A DNA stretch of 64,000 nucleotides from Psococerastis gibbosa (taxonomy: Eukaryota; Arthropoda; Insecta; Psocodea; Psocidae), in the NCBI GenBank assembly GCA_963971405.1, contig OZ020486.1, positions 28,543,419-28,607,418 on the forward strand, given 5' to 3'. This document shows, in pieces, positions 36,543 to 49,192 of this stretch. Made by a program: the position numbers and the translations under genes. The notes beneath the pieces are model-generated. The model ran no database searches. It had not been told where the DNA came from and saw only the letters and a program-made list of their open reading frames with translations. Positions within the stretch are counted from its first letter, which is position 1. Each line of letters begins with the position of its first letter.

Positions 36543-37462
36543 ATGTTCTCCAAAGTAATTTGCGTCGTCCTCCTGGCAGTGACTGCTTCAGTTATGGTAA
36601 TTTCATTTTAAAAAAATTTATTTTAATTTTAAAAGGCGTTTAATAATCATATTAACATAACAGCTGTGTATTAAAATTTCAAACTACAATACTTCAATTA
36701 GGCCTCTCTTCTTCTATAACATTTTAATTTGTATCCGGAAGGAACGAATTTTCCTATCAATAATAAAAAAACATTTAAATGTTCCCAACGATGACAATAG
36801 AATTTGCCATGAAAATTTAATACAACTTTCCTCAACCAGGTTATGCTTCATGATACCTTTACTACAATATGTTTATTCATTTCCAGGCGTGCGACTACCC
36901 CGTCCAAGACTCTTGCTACGGATCGTATCCTCTATCAGGCGTCAGTGACTATGGTGTTGGACTTGGTTGCGACAATGTAGTAGCCCCCTCGATCTCTGTT
37001 GGACTTGGTTGCAACAATATAGTGGCCTCCTCGATCCCTTCTGTGTCTTGCTCCGCACCCGCTCCCCGAGTCATCTCCAACAACTGCAGATGTGTCAAGA
37101 CTATTGCCAGGCCTCAACAGATCAGACAAGTCATTGAAAAGCCTGTCGTTCGTCAATATGTGCAGAGATTCAACAGGCCCGTCGTTCAGAAAATCGTCTA
37201 CAGAACTAAAGGAGCGTCTTCTGGATGCCTTAATGAAGGTCTGTACAACTCTGGCAGTCTGTACAACTCTGGCAGTCTGTACAACTCTGGCAGTCTGTAC
37301 AACTCAGGATGCGACTCCGGCTTGTTGGGAGGCAACTACCCTATTGTAGGTGACAACTGCTATTCCGGTCTTGACAACTGCGGTTCTTACCCCACTTCAT
37401 ATGGACAGGAAGCTTATTCAGGAGTCGGCGACTCATGCACTCCATACGGTTCAATCTGCTAA
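36543..37462 (+). CDS. P10: secreted KPQ-domain protein, near-duplicate of P8 (209 aa)
   Basis: Exon 1 is 36543-36596 (MFSKVICVVLLAVTASVM) and exon 2 is 36887-37462, phase 0. Domain order is that of P8: ACDYPVQDSC start, VGLG-rich segment, KPQ domain at about 79-128 with KTIARPQQIRQ and RFNRPVVQKIVYRTKG, then a Tyr/Ser/Cys tail ending TPYGSIC. The main length difference from P8 is the LYNSGS unit: four 18-bp copies here, two in P8. TATAAA lies 52 bp before the ATG and AATAAA 32 bp after the stop. The high DNA similarity to P8, including promoter, argues for a recent duplication or gene conversion. Confidence 0.9.
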
Positions 37463-37494
37463 TTACCGACAACTAATCCTCTCGTTTGACAGAC

Positions 37495-37500
37495 AATAAA
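37495..37500 (+). terminator. Poly(A) signal of P10
   Basis: AATAAA 32 bp past the P10 stop. Confidence 0.7.
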
Positions 37501-38095
37501 TGAATTATCTCACAAATAAGAATTTCTTGCTTTATTACTAAAGGTCTATTTATAGAAAACTATAGTACATGCTAGAAGATTAAGACACATTAAAGATTTT
37601 TCATTTGTCATAAAGCGCTGAGCTTAACCTCTGCTGACCAAAACTATTTTCATTGATGATAGGAAAAAATTGCTGAAAAGAATGAGTCCTCGTCATTGTT
37701 TCCAAAAGCCGTACGTTGTCCACCATTTTTGCATTGAGACTTGAGAGTTGATTACTCCATGTCACTCGAGTTTTAGAAATTAGTAAAAACTAAAGAGAAC
37801 ATTAAACATGATTGCATTTGAAATTGAAGTTTATTATTAGTGAATGACTTAATTTCCCCAGTGAAGTCACCAACACCTACGTCATTGCCTATGGAATACA
37901 ACAGCTTAACTAGATTCGTGAAGAAGTTATTAAATAATATTTGTGATTGTAATGTTGGGTTGGTTATGTCCTATGAGTACCTACTCCACTTGCAATGTAC
38001 TGTATTTACAGCTACCCAGACAGTATGACGCTAGCTGGCATTATTGGTATAAGCACGCACAAAAGAAAAGTCAAAATATACGCATTATTTCATGT

Positions 38096-38101
38096 TTTAT
38101 T
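38096..38101 (-). terminator. Poly(A) signal of P11
   Basis: AATAAA on the minus strand about 170 bp past the stop, a spacing like that in the paralogue P17. Confidence 0.5.
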
Positions 38102-38269
38102 GAGACGAACTTGTATAAGGTATAAACGAGAAATTTTAGAAAGAGTTAACATGCAACAAAATAAATACTAAATAAAACATATGCTAGATTTCCAAAAACT
38201 AACAAATTTCAAGCCATGAGAACAGTTGTACTTGTACAATAGTTATATCATGCATTTGACGGACGAAAT

Positions 38270-40041
38270 TTAATAGCAGTAGCATGGCGGTGGGGGAGGG
38301 GGGAGGCAAACTGGAGGGGGAGGGGGAAGACAGACTGGCGGGGGAGGGGGAAGACATACCGGAGGGGGAGGGGGAAGACATACCGGAGGGGGAGGTGGGA
38401 GGCATACTGGTGGAGGAGGCGGAAGGTATACTGGCGGGGGAGGAAGACAAAATTGGGTGGGAGGGAGAGGAGGAAGACAAGCTGGTGGAGGAGGGAGAGG
38501 GGGAAGACAAAACTGGGAGAGTGGGAGAGGTGGAAGGCAAGATGACGGGGGAGGGAGAGGGGGAAGACAAGCTTGGGGGGGAGGCGGAGGTGGTGGGCAA
38601 TAAGGTTGAGCGTTGAATGTGATAACTTCGACGCAAGGCTTGCTGACGGTCTGGAGATACTTCGATATGATAGGCACAGAGACGAGCTGGTGGAAAAGTT
38701 GTGGCTTGAGGTATGTCTTGATACAGGAAGCTGAAGCACCGACAATCTTGGGTGGTGGAATGCAGGCTGGCAATGCTACAGGCGGCTTCTCAATAGCTGG
38801 GGCGGTGGCCGGTGGTGCATTGATAGGACATCCTGCGCACGGTTCTGGGCCACAGTGGTCCAACTCGACCCTGTACATAGGTGGGGGAGGGGGTGGACAC
38901 GGAGGAGCACAAGGAGGAGGACATGGCTGTAAGAAATTGTATCAATGAAAAACTGGCATAAAACCAAACAAAACCCACGGAGTTAAAAAAAAGTATAAGA
39001 GATAAGCACTCAGTTTTGCATTAATTCATTAGCATGACAGAATAATACTACTAGAAAAAACACTAAAAACCAGTTCCAGTCCCCATTTCATATTACGGAA
39101 TTTCATTGATGAAACGAGCCAGAATATAGAAGATATGTTGGAACTAAAAATTATGATGGAGTTGACTAAATGAAACCATAGAATCTACCGACAGCAGAAA
39201 ATCCAATTATATCAATGGGAAATTCATATTTGTCGAAAAAAATATAATTTGGGAAGTTTAATTAAAGCAGAAATTTCCGTATATTTAAAAAATAAGGAGG
39301 CGTGGACATTTTCGATGAACATAATTAGTTCCTCGAGCCACAGCCACAAACCTATGAATATGATCCCATGAAAAATTCATCACAAATACATTTACATACA
39401 TTCTCGCACCTGATATATTGTTGCTTTAGAAAACGTGATAAATTGCATTAAACTGGTAATACAGAATATATAGAATAGAATAGTCGGGTAAACAGTCAAC
39501 TTTTAAAGAAAGCTTATGTGCTTTTTTCGATTTTTTCGTAGTCATTTTTATATATTTGCGACTGTGAAATGGGGAATAAATTAATCCCATCAACAATTCT
39601 CGGATCTGTTTATTTATTTATTATTATTATTTTTTAATATTTGGAAACCTGTATTAAATCATTGAAGCTGTGTAAATAAAACAGTTTGTCTGAATTCCAT
39701 TTTACACTTAATTTTTTGACTTGGAAGTGCGCTTTCAGATCGACCATGGCCCATCAGCCCGGATTACACAGCATCATCATCTGACTCCGAAAGCCTTTGT
39801 AATCACATTATATTAATAATAAATTAAAACAACATCGATAGTTATAGTGCTGAAAAAATGATTTTTTACAGATTGCTGATTTGGAACTTACAATAAAATT
39901 AGGATAAATGTAAATTCATAACTTCACTCAAACCGAAAAATAATGGAACATTGCCAACTGGATGGTATTTCTCTTTCTACTTACCGTACATTGTGCTGTA
40001 GCAAAACAAAAAATGAAAGATATCCCAATGGCGGACCTCAT
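38270..40041 (-). CDS. P11: secreted KPQ-domain protein with poly-Pro/Cys tail (237 aa)
   Basis: Exon 1 is 40041-39985 (MRSAIGISFIFCFATAQCT; donor gtaagt) and exon 2 is 38926-38270 (acceptor cttacag), phase 0. The mature start PCPPPCAPPCPPPPPP leads to YRVELDHCGPEPC, an Ala/Pro linker, and the KPQ domain at about 80-129 (SASCIKTYLKPQLFHQLVSVP, SKYLQTVSKPCVEVITFNAQ, then PYC). The first Cys of C-x-C is lost. The tail is about 105 residues of PPPP-CLPPLPPP repeats ending CYCY. P17 is a near-identical paralogue with the same orientation 14 kb downstream. A TATATAA box is 53 bp upstream of the ATG; AATAAA is about 170 bp past the stop. Long frames on the other strands are shadows of the repeats. 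Confidence 0.88.
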
Positions 40042-40093
40042 GTTTGAATCAATCCCAAACACAAATGATGCTGTCCAAATAACAAAATTTAGC

Positions 40094-40100
40094 TTATATA
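40094..40100 (-). promoter_or_regulatory. TATA box of P11
   Basis: TATATAA on the minus strand, 53 bp upstream of the P11 ATG. Confidence 0.68.
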
Positions 40101-41599
40101 CCAAGTCAGAACAATTCAGCCATTTCAAGGTAAATTCATATGGTACATACGTGACAAAGATATCTAATTGTCCAGTACAGTCATTTTATTATTTGTCTGT
40201 TATCATGATGAGGGCACTGACACTCATGTACGTTAGTACTGCATATTTGTAATGCCATACAATTATTTCATATCTAACATAAAAACAATACACAGTTTTA
40301 TTACCTAAACATTTAACAATAGAATTAAATATGAAATTGAAATAATCAAAACCAGATTTCGCTCAGTATCGAATAAATACTAAATATCTATCCTACACGC
40401 TGAAGAATCAACTTTTCCTGTAACATGCGCAGGATGTACAGCAATATTTGCAAGAAAATATATTCTATTCAGCAAACAGAGATTAACCAATAGCTACGAT
40501 GCCTCGGACCAACCCGGGCAAACCGTCCGCAAGATAATTGTCGCCACTTATATTTTATGAGCGCAAACTATTAAAAGGATGGAGATAGGCAAAGTTCGCA
40601 ATTTTGGGGTTTTTGGGAACAAAACTAGGCCTCAAAATGTCTCAAACAGAAATAAAAATAGCCTAGGCCTATTTAATAATGAGTTAATAATAATCAACAT
40701 TTTTTTCATAGGCTACCTATGTTCCATTACTATTCTCCTTACAAGATCTAGAGATCTCTAGAAGACAAGAGATCTGGAGATAACAGTTCAAAGAGAGCAG
40801 CCAAGCTGCTTGATATCTGAAGAGGACTGATTCTCCAATACAGCTGTGATTCAGGCCCACAGGATTTTTTTTTCATGGGATTCGCTTGAAATTATCTGGC
40901 AATTAGCCAGCAAAGATACACGTTTCCCTAATATGAAATAAAGGGTTCACAAGATTTAATAAGCTTTCAAGGAAAATAGACCCGAAGAACTCAGCCAATG
41001 CTGTCCTGAGTTTGGCTCTTTAGCAGCCCCATAACTTAAAGAACCGGTAGGAGTGAGCCCGTACATGTTTTCGGATATGCATAGGTACCGTAATAGTTCC
41101 AAGGTAAAAAACTGTCTCGTGGTTAAATATCGGCTGCCTATCTCTATCTTAAAGCACGGGATTGATCGATCGGACAATTATAAAATAAATATACAATATA
41201 GAATATAACAAATAACAAAAATAGAATAGACAGGAAATAAAAAAAATACTACAGAATAATACTGGGATGCAATGCATTGGGGCTCGGATTATCGTAATAT
41301 CTTCAAAAAATATTTATTTTCTCTTCAAAACCAAAAACTTGCTTCGGAAAACACCCTATTTTGTTTTGTTGCTCTATTGACACGAATTATTATTATTATT
41401 ATTAGCAGCACCTAAAACATATCTGAAAACTTCAGACGTCAGACTGAAGTTAAAAAGCACCGATAAAATGGTTACTAAAAAAAAATGGGTTCCATGTACC
41501 TCAAAACGTGTAACTCAGCATCTAGAAATCGATAATTTCTAGTATACCAACACAAAGCATTTCTTACACTAACGGACAGCTAAAATGGTCGAATATGGT

Positions 41600-41845
41600 C
41601 AATTTTTTTAATGCCTCTTCTATCGAACATTGGCCACCACCATGGCAATTTGGACCTTTTAGATTGCTACTCTGAGAAGGGAAGTTATGCTCTAGCCAAA
41701 CCACTGCCTCAGGTTTTTCAACCAGGATGTTCTTCTTCTACCGGGAGCCCTCTGTCCTTCTATCTTCCCTTAGATTATTACATGCAGAAGGCGATACTTT
41801 TCGTTCCTAATCACATGGCCGAATTATGTTAGTTTCTATTTCTTA
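41600..41845 (-). pseudogene. LINE reverse-transcriptase C-terminal fragment
   Basis: Read on the minus strand: GHVIRNEKYRLLHVII, stop, GKIEGQRAPGRRRTSWLKNL, RQWFG, stop, and so on to QIAMVVANVR. This is the conserved C terminus of insect endonuclease/reverse-transcriptase elements. Three internal stops make it dead. The plus-strand frame at 41611-41832 is its shadow. Confidence 0.72.
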
Positions 41846-42622
41846 AACGTCAGCAGCAACTCGGCTTCTGTATCCATTCACCTCAGGGTATCTCGAAAGG
41901 CTAGCTAAATCATTCTCAATAATCTTTGGTAATGACTGGAGGGCTATTTCTCCAAACAAGGCTACAAATGCATGTAGAATATTATAAAATGGAAGGTGTT
42001 GAGCTTTGATTTTTTTGGCTCTACGCATGCAAAGTATTAAGTATTAAGAAAATAAAAATATGAACATTTGAACCTAGCCCCATAGCACAAACAGGATTCG
42101 TATATATTGTATATTTGGCACCTTTTTCAGTCAAAGCTGCCTCCCCATTTCTCCAGATTTGAACCCAGTAAATACTTGGTCACTCATAGTTGTTGATGCA
42201 TTCTTGTAAAGTTGTATGGCACTTACTGTACGTAACTTCGCCCCTATAGTGGAATGAATTCATGAGAAAAGGGGCGAGATGTCCACGGAAAGGGTGCGTT
42301 TCGCGTGGACTCACCCCACAGAACGTTTTAACCTGGTTGAAAGGGTTCAAAGTGGAGTTAATCCTCAATAATCTTTATATATAAGAAGAGTTTTACGTTC
42401 GAAAAAATTAAGTGTCTTTGGTCTACAAATTGCATGTCGCCTTTTAAAAAATTATTCTTACGTCAGTATAAACCCACAAGGCTAAAACCATATTTGTGTA
42501 AGGGAAACATCTTATTTAGTACATTCCAAATGTCCGGCAGGTTCTTTAGGCCTACATGTAAGTTTACAATAAATCCATGTAGTTTGTTTTAAATTACAAG
42601 TCAACTAACCTTCAACTTGGTG

Positions 42623-42629
42623 TATATAA
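42623..42629 (+). promoter_or_regulatory. TATA box of P12
   Basis: TATATAA, 77 bp upstream of the P12 ATG. Confidence 0.62.
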
Positions 42630-42705
42630 CGTAATACGCGTGGGACGGTTCATAATTCAATATTATCCTCTCAGTTTTATCATTAATTTTACAAACTACT
42701 CCAGT

Positions 42706-43775
42706 ATGGCCTGCAAAACTGTATTTGTAGCATTGATAGCCCTGGCTGCTGCTTTAGGTTGTGAGCAGTGCGGTTCTGGTGTTCCTTCACAGGTACGTGG
42801 TAGAATCAGTAACTCGGCCAATGCGGTACTTCAAATTGATAAAGGCACAATCAATGATGAATGAATACAATATATCCTCATTCTAAAGCGCCAAAACTTA
42901 AAAAGGCCGCAGCTCATGCAGCATCACAAAAAAACTCAAGCCTTATAGTGCCTATTCAACTGCGGTCAAAACATTAATTTTTGACACATTTATAGACTAG
43001 GAAATAGAAAAACAATCGCATTGGTACAATATTGCAAGGCTCGGAGCAGACAGATACAATTTGAACATTCAGTCCTACTCAAACACCAAACTATTGTATT
43101 ATTCAAATAAGAAAACTTTCAAATGGTGCATTTATTTAATTTCAGCTATGCATTCCGCCGCCCTCACCGTACGATGCTCTCGCTGCCGCACTGGCTTACC
43201 CTCCCCCTGTCGCCCCTCCAGTGAGCCTACCTCCAGCAGCTCTGCCCGGACCTATCCTGCCAGGCTGCGGCCCTCCTCCTGGACCCATCTACGTGTTTCA
43301 AGCGCCTTCAATAACTATTCCAGGGCCGGAATCGCCTGTGATTCCCCTACCTGCGCCCGCAATCCCCCCTCCTCAGCTTATTGCTCACAAGTGCGTTGTC
43401 AGCAAGGCAGTTGTTAAGCCCCAAGTGTACCAGCGTCTCGTCCACGTGCCATCAATCGCACGCTTCCTGAAGAAGTCGGTTGCTCCCATCCTCGAGAATA
43501 TCGCTTACACTGCCAAACCCAAGTGCACCGGCCCAGAAGGACCTGTTACTTTCTTGCCTGCCCCTTCAGCCCTTCCCAGTTCCCTTCCCTACGGTAGCGC
43601 TCTGCCTCCTCCCCCTCCCCCTCCATGTGGGTGCCTTCCACCTCCTCCTCCTCCTCCCTGTGGATGCCTTCCACCCCCTCCTCCTCCTCCCTGTGGATGC
43701 CTTCCACCCCCTCCTCCTCCTCCATGTGGATGCCTTCCTCCCCCTCCCTGCCTGCCATTTGCAATCCCTTACTAA
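42706..43775 (+). CDS. P12: secreted KPQ-domain protein with poly-Pro/CGCL tail (238 aa)
   Basis: Exon 1 is 42706-42792 (29 codons, signal peptide MACKTVFVALIALAAALGC then EQCGSGVPSQ; donor gtacgt) and exon 2 is 43146-43775 (acceptor tttcag), phase 0. Exon 2 starts LCIPPPSPYDALAAALAYPP and runs parallel to P2 through CGPPPGP, the proline linker and the KPQ domain (about 107-156, KPQVYQRLVHVPSIARFLKK). As in P2 only one Cys remains of C-x-C. The tail is four regular PPPPPPP-CGCL units and ends LPFAIPY. Exon 1 differs from that of P2 more than exon 2 does. TATATAA lies 77 bp upstream; an ATTAAA signal lies 66 bp after the stop. Confidence 0.9.
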
Positions 43776-44445
43776 TCTAGTGTGTATATTTTGTTGATGT
43801 TTGTTTTTGTTATTCCTGTACAACCCAGTTCTATGTTGTTATTAAATATTAATTAAAGTATTACTGCCAAACATGCAAATTGATTGTACATATAGGTACG
43901 ATTTCCCATGACCCCGTCACATCGTATTTTGCGTATTACGACGGAAAATAAATAAACTATAACGTCCATGTTTTTCGCACGTCGGCGGCCAAAGTATGTC
44001 TTAGTAGTAATTCCTCAAAAGGTGTCTGAAGTTATAGTTTCGCCTACTCGATTAAAAGTCCATAATATTTCGAATGCCTGATGAATAGGCTAAGTCACTA
44101 AGGCATAAGAGTCTTGTGTCTCCTTAGTCCTAGGTAGGTACCCAATATGAGCATATAAGTATTATACTAATTGCACATGCTTATAACTCGCAAGTTTATT
44201 ACCGTTAACGAAACAAGCCTTGCAAATCCTGCAACATACCCGACACTCCATTGTGTAATATACAGTACAGTAGCTTTTACTTTCTGTTTATGTATTAGAG
44301 TGCAATAATTCTAGAGTGCATGAGTACAATAGGAGAAAATACTTTAAGAATACTGTACAATAACTTAGTATTTTAATAAATAGTCAACAAATATGAAATA
44401 AAATTAAAAACAACAATTTTCACAAGAACAGGACAAAAAGGAGCA
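43776..44445. other. Intergenic P12-P13 (tail to tail)
   Basis: 3' UTRs and AT-rich sequence; nothing else seen. Confidence 0.55.
43841..43846 (+). terminator. Poly(A) signal of P12
   Basis: ATTAAA variant; the 3' flank around it (caacccagttctat) is shared with P2, which has ATTAAA at 8424-8429 on the minus strand. Confidence 0.5.
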
Positions 44446-45342
44446 TTAAATGCAGTACCCCTCAATTTTAGGGCAGTTAATAGGTTCAGCAGCGTAGTTA
44501 ATAGTTTCGTAAGTGGGTCTCGCCAAAGTTTGAACAAACTTTTTGATGACTGGCACGGTGATGATTTGCTGTATAACTTGAGGTTTTACGATAGTTTTTA
44601 CGCATTTACAAGTGTTGGCAACAGTTCTTGGGCGAGGAACGACATATGGCAACGTTACAGGGGGCGCAACGACTGCTGCGGTCTGGAATGTCCGAGCCGT
44701 CAGAACAGGAAGGGGTCGCGAACGGGGTCCGCAATTATCTAGACATACTTTGTACACCCTATAGTTTGCTGGTTCCATGATCTGAAAAAGTCACGAAATG
44801 CAATCCACTACTGTTTGTTATAAAGTCAGTTCGTATGAACACCCAAATAAAATAAAAATTCATATAGACGACAGAGAACGAAAATTTCAACAAAGTCTAG
44901 TACGTAGTGCAGATCACAATCACATAATAATTATTGCAAACCAGCTGTATGTTGATGGACACAAAATAGTTTGGAGTTCATTTACAATGCTTACTTCCAG
45001 GCAGCTGAGCAATTTAATTCTAGCAAAAAATATTTTTCAAACTTACAGAATAGGCAATTATTGCTCGGCATCATTGTGACTGACGGCAAGTTTCTATTAT
45101 GATTTTGTTGAATCCCTAAGAATCATATATTAGGCATACTAGCTCCATAAAAGAAAAAGCTTGAGGCTTCTGGACCACCTCTTTCTACTAACAAATCTGT
45201 CGTGGAAAAGATCTTGAACTATCAAGAACACTGGCAAACGAGCTCGTCTCGATCTCGAGTATTTTAAATGGTGGGCTCTACTTACCGTGCACGATGTTAT
45301 TGCTAATAAGCAGCTAAAGCAAATTATCAATGTAGATGTCAT
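44446..45342 (-). CDS. P13: compact secreted KPQ-domain protein (130 aa)
   Basis: Exon 1 is 45342-45286 (MTSTLIICFSCLLAITSCT; donor gtaagt) and exon 2 is 44781-44446 (acceptor tttcag), phase 0. The mature protein is little more than the conserved module: YRVYKVCLDNCGPRSRPLP, linker, KPQ domain at about 72-122 (TCKCVKTIVKPQVIQQIITVP, FVQTLARPTYETINYAAEP, Cys), then CPKIEGYCI. This makes it a good minimal representative of the family. It is head to head with P14; its paralogue P15 is likewise head to head with P16. A TATAAA is 68 bp upstream of the ATG. Confidence 0.88.
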
Positions 45343-45626
45343 TGTCCCAAATTTTTATCCCGTTATGGAAGAGATCTTTCTATGTACGCAAAGAATATTT
45401 AAACATGCATTTATATGCTAAAGATAAAAATAGATTCAATGGAAACCGATATACATCTTGGACTAATCTACTAGGTTGTGATCAAGATTTCAATCCCTCT
45501 ACTAATACAGGCGATATCTTGCAATGGTCACTAATGGTGATAAGAGTTAACTTGCTATCAATCAAGTATAAAAGTGAGATAATTTACAGACATCTATTCA
45601 AATCAATAGAGAACAAAGACAAGAAA
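45343..45626. promoter_or_regulatory. Bidirectional promoter region of P13/P14
   Basis: 284 bp between the divergent start codons. TATAAAAG at 45567-45574 (+) serves P14, and a minus-strand TATAAA at 45410-45415 serves P13. The spacing is almost the same as in the duplicate pair P15/P16. Confidence 0.72.
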
Positions 45627-46513
45627 ATGGTTATAGTACGACATTTAGTAATCTTGGCGGTCCTTGCTGCTTCTTCACACGCATGTTTCTACCCAGCAGG
45701 CAAACTCGTAAGTGTCTTTGTATTTGTTTAAGTCTAAGAGAAATCAAGAACTGCAATATTTTGGCAATTATTCTGATTGGCAGAATTTAATAAAACTGAT
45801 AAATTAAAGAAAAAAATAGTAATGCAACAATTGAGGTAAATTAGGTTTGTTGGACAAGCATAGAAACGCAAGAACTGGTGAGTGGCATGAAATGCGGAAG
45901 TGCCCTTGCAGGAAGCAAGCCAACGATTGCTGTCTTGTTGCTACTAAAGTTAAATTGCGGAAAGTGAAATATGAAGGAAGCCGCCATGTTTTTTTTCCTA
46001 TTCCCATCCATAGTGACATCAGTTGCTGCTTTTTTTTTCGATGCCAGTATTTAGTTCACCACCTGTGGGCCCTCACCGTGGCCTGGGACTTTGCCAAATT
46101 TACTACTACTATGTATAGTTCACCAGACGGCAATTTATAGATTTAAGACTTATAATGCAAAACAACCACTACAAAATGCCAATTTGTTTCAGGAATTTAA
46201 CAGTATTCCGTGTTTGCGAGAAACGTCTATAAACCCGTTCATCTCTACCTGCGGACCTTCCCCCACACTAGACCCCATTCGCCCTCTTCCCCCGTTATTT
46301 TTGCCCCCTTGTAACGGGCCCATCAACGTTCTTCCGTGCCCTCCACCCCCGTCTCCCACAGTGATTGGCCATAAATGTGTGTGTACAAAGACGGTCGTCA
46401 AACCCCAACTTTTCCAGAGGGTTATCCAGGTCCAGAAGAACCAGAGATTCCTCAAGAGAATGTACCGACCCGTGGTCGAACGGATACCATACGTCGCACG
46501 TCCTCGCTGTTAA
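45627..46513 (+). CDS. P14: compact secreted KPQ-domain protein (133 aa)
   Basis: Exon 1 is 45627-45707 (27 codons: signal peptide MVIVRHLVILAVLAASSHA then CFYPAGKL; donor gtaagt) and exon 2 is 46193-46513 (acceptor tttcag), phase 0. Exon 2 has STCGPSPTLDPIRPLPPL, a proline linker and the KPQ domain at about 84-133, which is the extreme C terminus (KCVCTKTVVKPQLFQRVIQV, FLKRMYRPVVERIPYVARP, final RC). The VP of the core is VQ-KNQ here, exactly as in P16. TATAAAAG lies 60 bp upstream of the ATG. It is divergent from P13 with 284 bp between the start codons. Confidence 0.89.
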
Positions 46514-47599
46514 TTGTAATTGTTATGTTGTTATTGTTGCTACGATATTTATTTATTATGTGTTTAATAATTATATTGAGAAATAGAAAAAGTTAATCGA
46601 CTTCATTTTATACAGCACAGAGCAGAGCATAGAGGTAAATTACAATATCCCTTGCGAGTGAGTTTTGGTCTGTGAGTCATGATCGGCCTGAACCTAACGC
46701 AGTAGATAAGATACTAAAAGAGTATTGTTTAACACAAATTAACCTAAATCCGACTAAAGATTTTCCAGAGTGGATATGTTGTTCATGAATTAGAGAGTTT
46801 CTCGAGCCTTGAACCTCCACGTTACACTTCATAGTCCTCTTCTCCATCAACTAGACTATGACGGTAGTAAATTGAAAGAGATTCCCTAATTTACAATTAT
46901 AAATACAATACATACAGATGAAGCGGTTCCATTTTTTCCTTCATTACCAAACCAACGAATAGGATAAGTACTATTAGCAGTACGTATACAGCAGTATCGG
47001 TTTTTTTAATCATAGCCTACGATTAGGCCCACTATTGGTTTTAGAATAATATTCATCGACCTTTTAGAAAACTAGAAAATGTAGGGCAACATTCTTTCTG
47101 TCGTTCAAATAATGAACGAACACTTGCGTACGTTGCGCCGAGAAAATACAGTACCAGTGGAAATACTTGGTAGTTCACTGACCAGCAATATCATGGCTAC
47201 GGTATTTGTTTGTCACTCGGTTCATTAATATTGCATTCTTGCGCAATATCTTCAATGTCTAAATTTAAATAAATAAATAAGCAGCCGATATCTTATCACA
47301 ACGCACAAGAGTCTAATAGCTTCATATCAACGCTTTGAATTTCAAGCACAGATGCACAATGGGACAAGTACGACTGAAGAAATGTTCCATAAGGGGACAA
47401 GTGCTATATGCTTTGCAGAAAAAGACATATTCATGCTTATTGCAAACGTCTCAGTCTTCAGAAGTAGCAAAAAGGGACAATTTCACTCTTAGTCTCGAAA
47501 CATGTAGAACTAAATTTTGGCTCTCCTGTAAATTTCAATTGAAGGCCCCTTGTCCCTGTCCCCTTTTGCAAACGGACGACAGAAATACTATATTTTTTT

Positions 47600-47775
47600 T
47601 TTTTTTTTTTTTTTTAATAAAAAAAAGGTTAATCGCATACGAACAATTTAGTAAATGTATCCGATCTAGGGTCGCCTTAACCTAATAGGTACTTGTGTCA
47701 AGTTACGACACGTCTCCGATCGCATGATACCTAGAGAGTCTCACAAGTTCAAGCACGCGCTACCATTTTTTAGTC
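47600..47775 (+). repeat. Dispersed repeat A, copy 4, after a T-run
   Basis: Preceded by a 26-bp T-run at 47589-47614; contains acgacacgtctccgatcgca. Confidence 0.72.
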
Positions 47776-49192
47776 GCCAGTTTGAGAAAATTCTTGTATC
47801 TTTGATCGGCTGTCTCTCAGTTAATATTAAGCTTAAGTTCATTAATACTGAATTGTAGCAAAATTAATGCTCTGCAACTTTGAATGTAAATGTGCTGTTG
47901 GCGTGTAAAAAGTTATGAGCGAAGACCCCGAAAAAGGTACGAAATGTTTTAGGGTTTTCAGCCCCTCCCCAAGTTAGCACAGTATCCTCGTAGTGTCTTG
48001 GTTGCCAGTGCAGACAGACAGACAGACAGACAGAGAGACAGAAGGATTTAGAAAATTAATAGAGTGAAATGATTACGAACTGTTGATGTTGAATAATATT
48101 TAAGGATGAGAGGAAAACGTACCAGTCGCCATTGAAAAATTCCGTCGCCCATGAATAAAAGGAATCAACTAAGGATTCTGCTCGTGACAACTTGCTGTGA
48201 AAAGGAGTTCACATTTTAACTCACCATTTTCCATATTCCTCCTCATTTAAGCAACATCCCAGTAGAGTTCTGCGCTGCTTAGGAAGGGTCTGTAAATCTT
48301 ACCTAGAAAGAAATAAAACACAATATTAGAAATTTGATAGTATTACAAACAAATTTGGGTTTTACTAATTCCAGTTATAGCTGTTATAACACGTTTTGAT
48401 AAAACACTAAGTTTTTGTTTGTTTAATTTAGCATTAAAAACGCATAATAATAATTGTACAAGTTAGAACTGAAATGATTAATGAGCGATAGACCTGATGT
48501 GTCGGACTATAGCAGTCTTCATAATTATATAATACAATACTAGATTTTAACAATTAAGTAAAAAGAAGTAGTTTTTTCCACGACTAATTTTATTCAAATT
48601 CTATTGTTATAAATTAAATTACATGGCCTAAGGATCATTAATGTCATGATTAGGAATGCTGGACGGACCACTATCTACCAATGCATGGCGGTTCCATGAA
48701 GTATTCCTTACCGCCCTAACTCCCTCCAAATACAAGTACCTTTGTAACGTACAGTACTTTATCAGTTGAGTAGTTTAAAAAATTGCTTAGGTTCCAACGG
48801 GACCGCAAGTCCTTTCAAAACAACTCATTACAATATCCGATCCGCAATTAATGAAATGAATGCATATTCTCGAATTGGAGTAACCGCGGCCATTAATTGC
48901 TGGTCAAATAGTGCTAAATTGTTTCACAGATAGACTCTTCAGCCGCTCACCTCTGTATTTAAGAAACATATTTTATAAACAAACGCCCAAAACACAACTG
49001 ATAATCACTCCTTGACAGTCGGGTGAAAAAAATAGTTAACAAAATTTAAGGGCCCTTCGAATCATTTATTTTAAGGTATAATGCTAAGCTAATGGTTATT
49101 TCTTAACATTAACGGACTCATTGACTGATTTATTTAAGCACACCCTCAGTCCTATTCTACTTAAATGTGAAGGATAAGAAAATGACAATTCC

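Larger units (their letters stand above)
37463..38269. other. Intergenic P10-P11 (tail to tail)
   Basis: 3' UTRs of both genes; nothing else seen. Confidence 0.55.
40042..42705. other. Intergenic P11-P12
   Basis: A repeat at 41040-41165 (aagaaccggtaggagtgag; gtggttaaatatcgg) also seen at about 18200-18265 and 56945-57015, a copy of repeat B at 41470-41585, and a LINE fragment at 41600-41845. Confidence 0.5.

Noticed and set aside
38199-38948. Long antisense and alternative frames over P11 and, likewise, over P17 and P12
   Set aside because: Low-complexity repeats stay open in several frames. Only the frame with the KPQ domain and a matching signal exon is conserved between paralogues.
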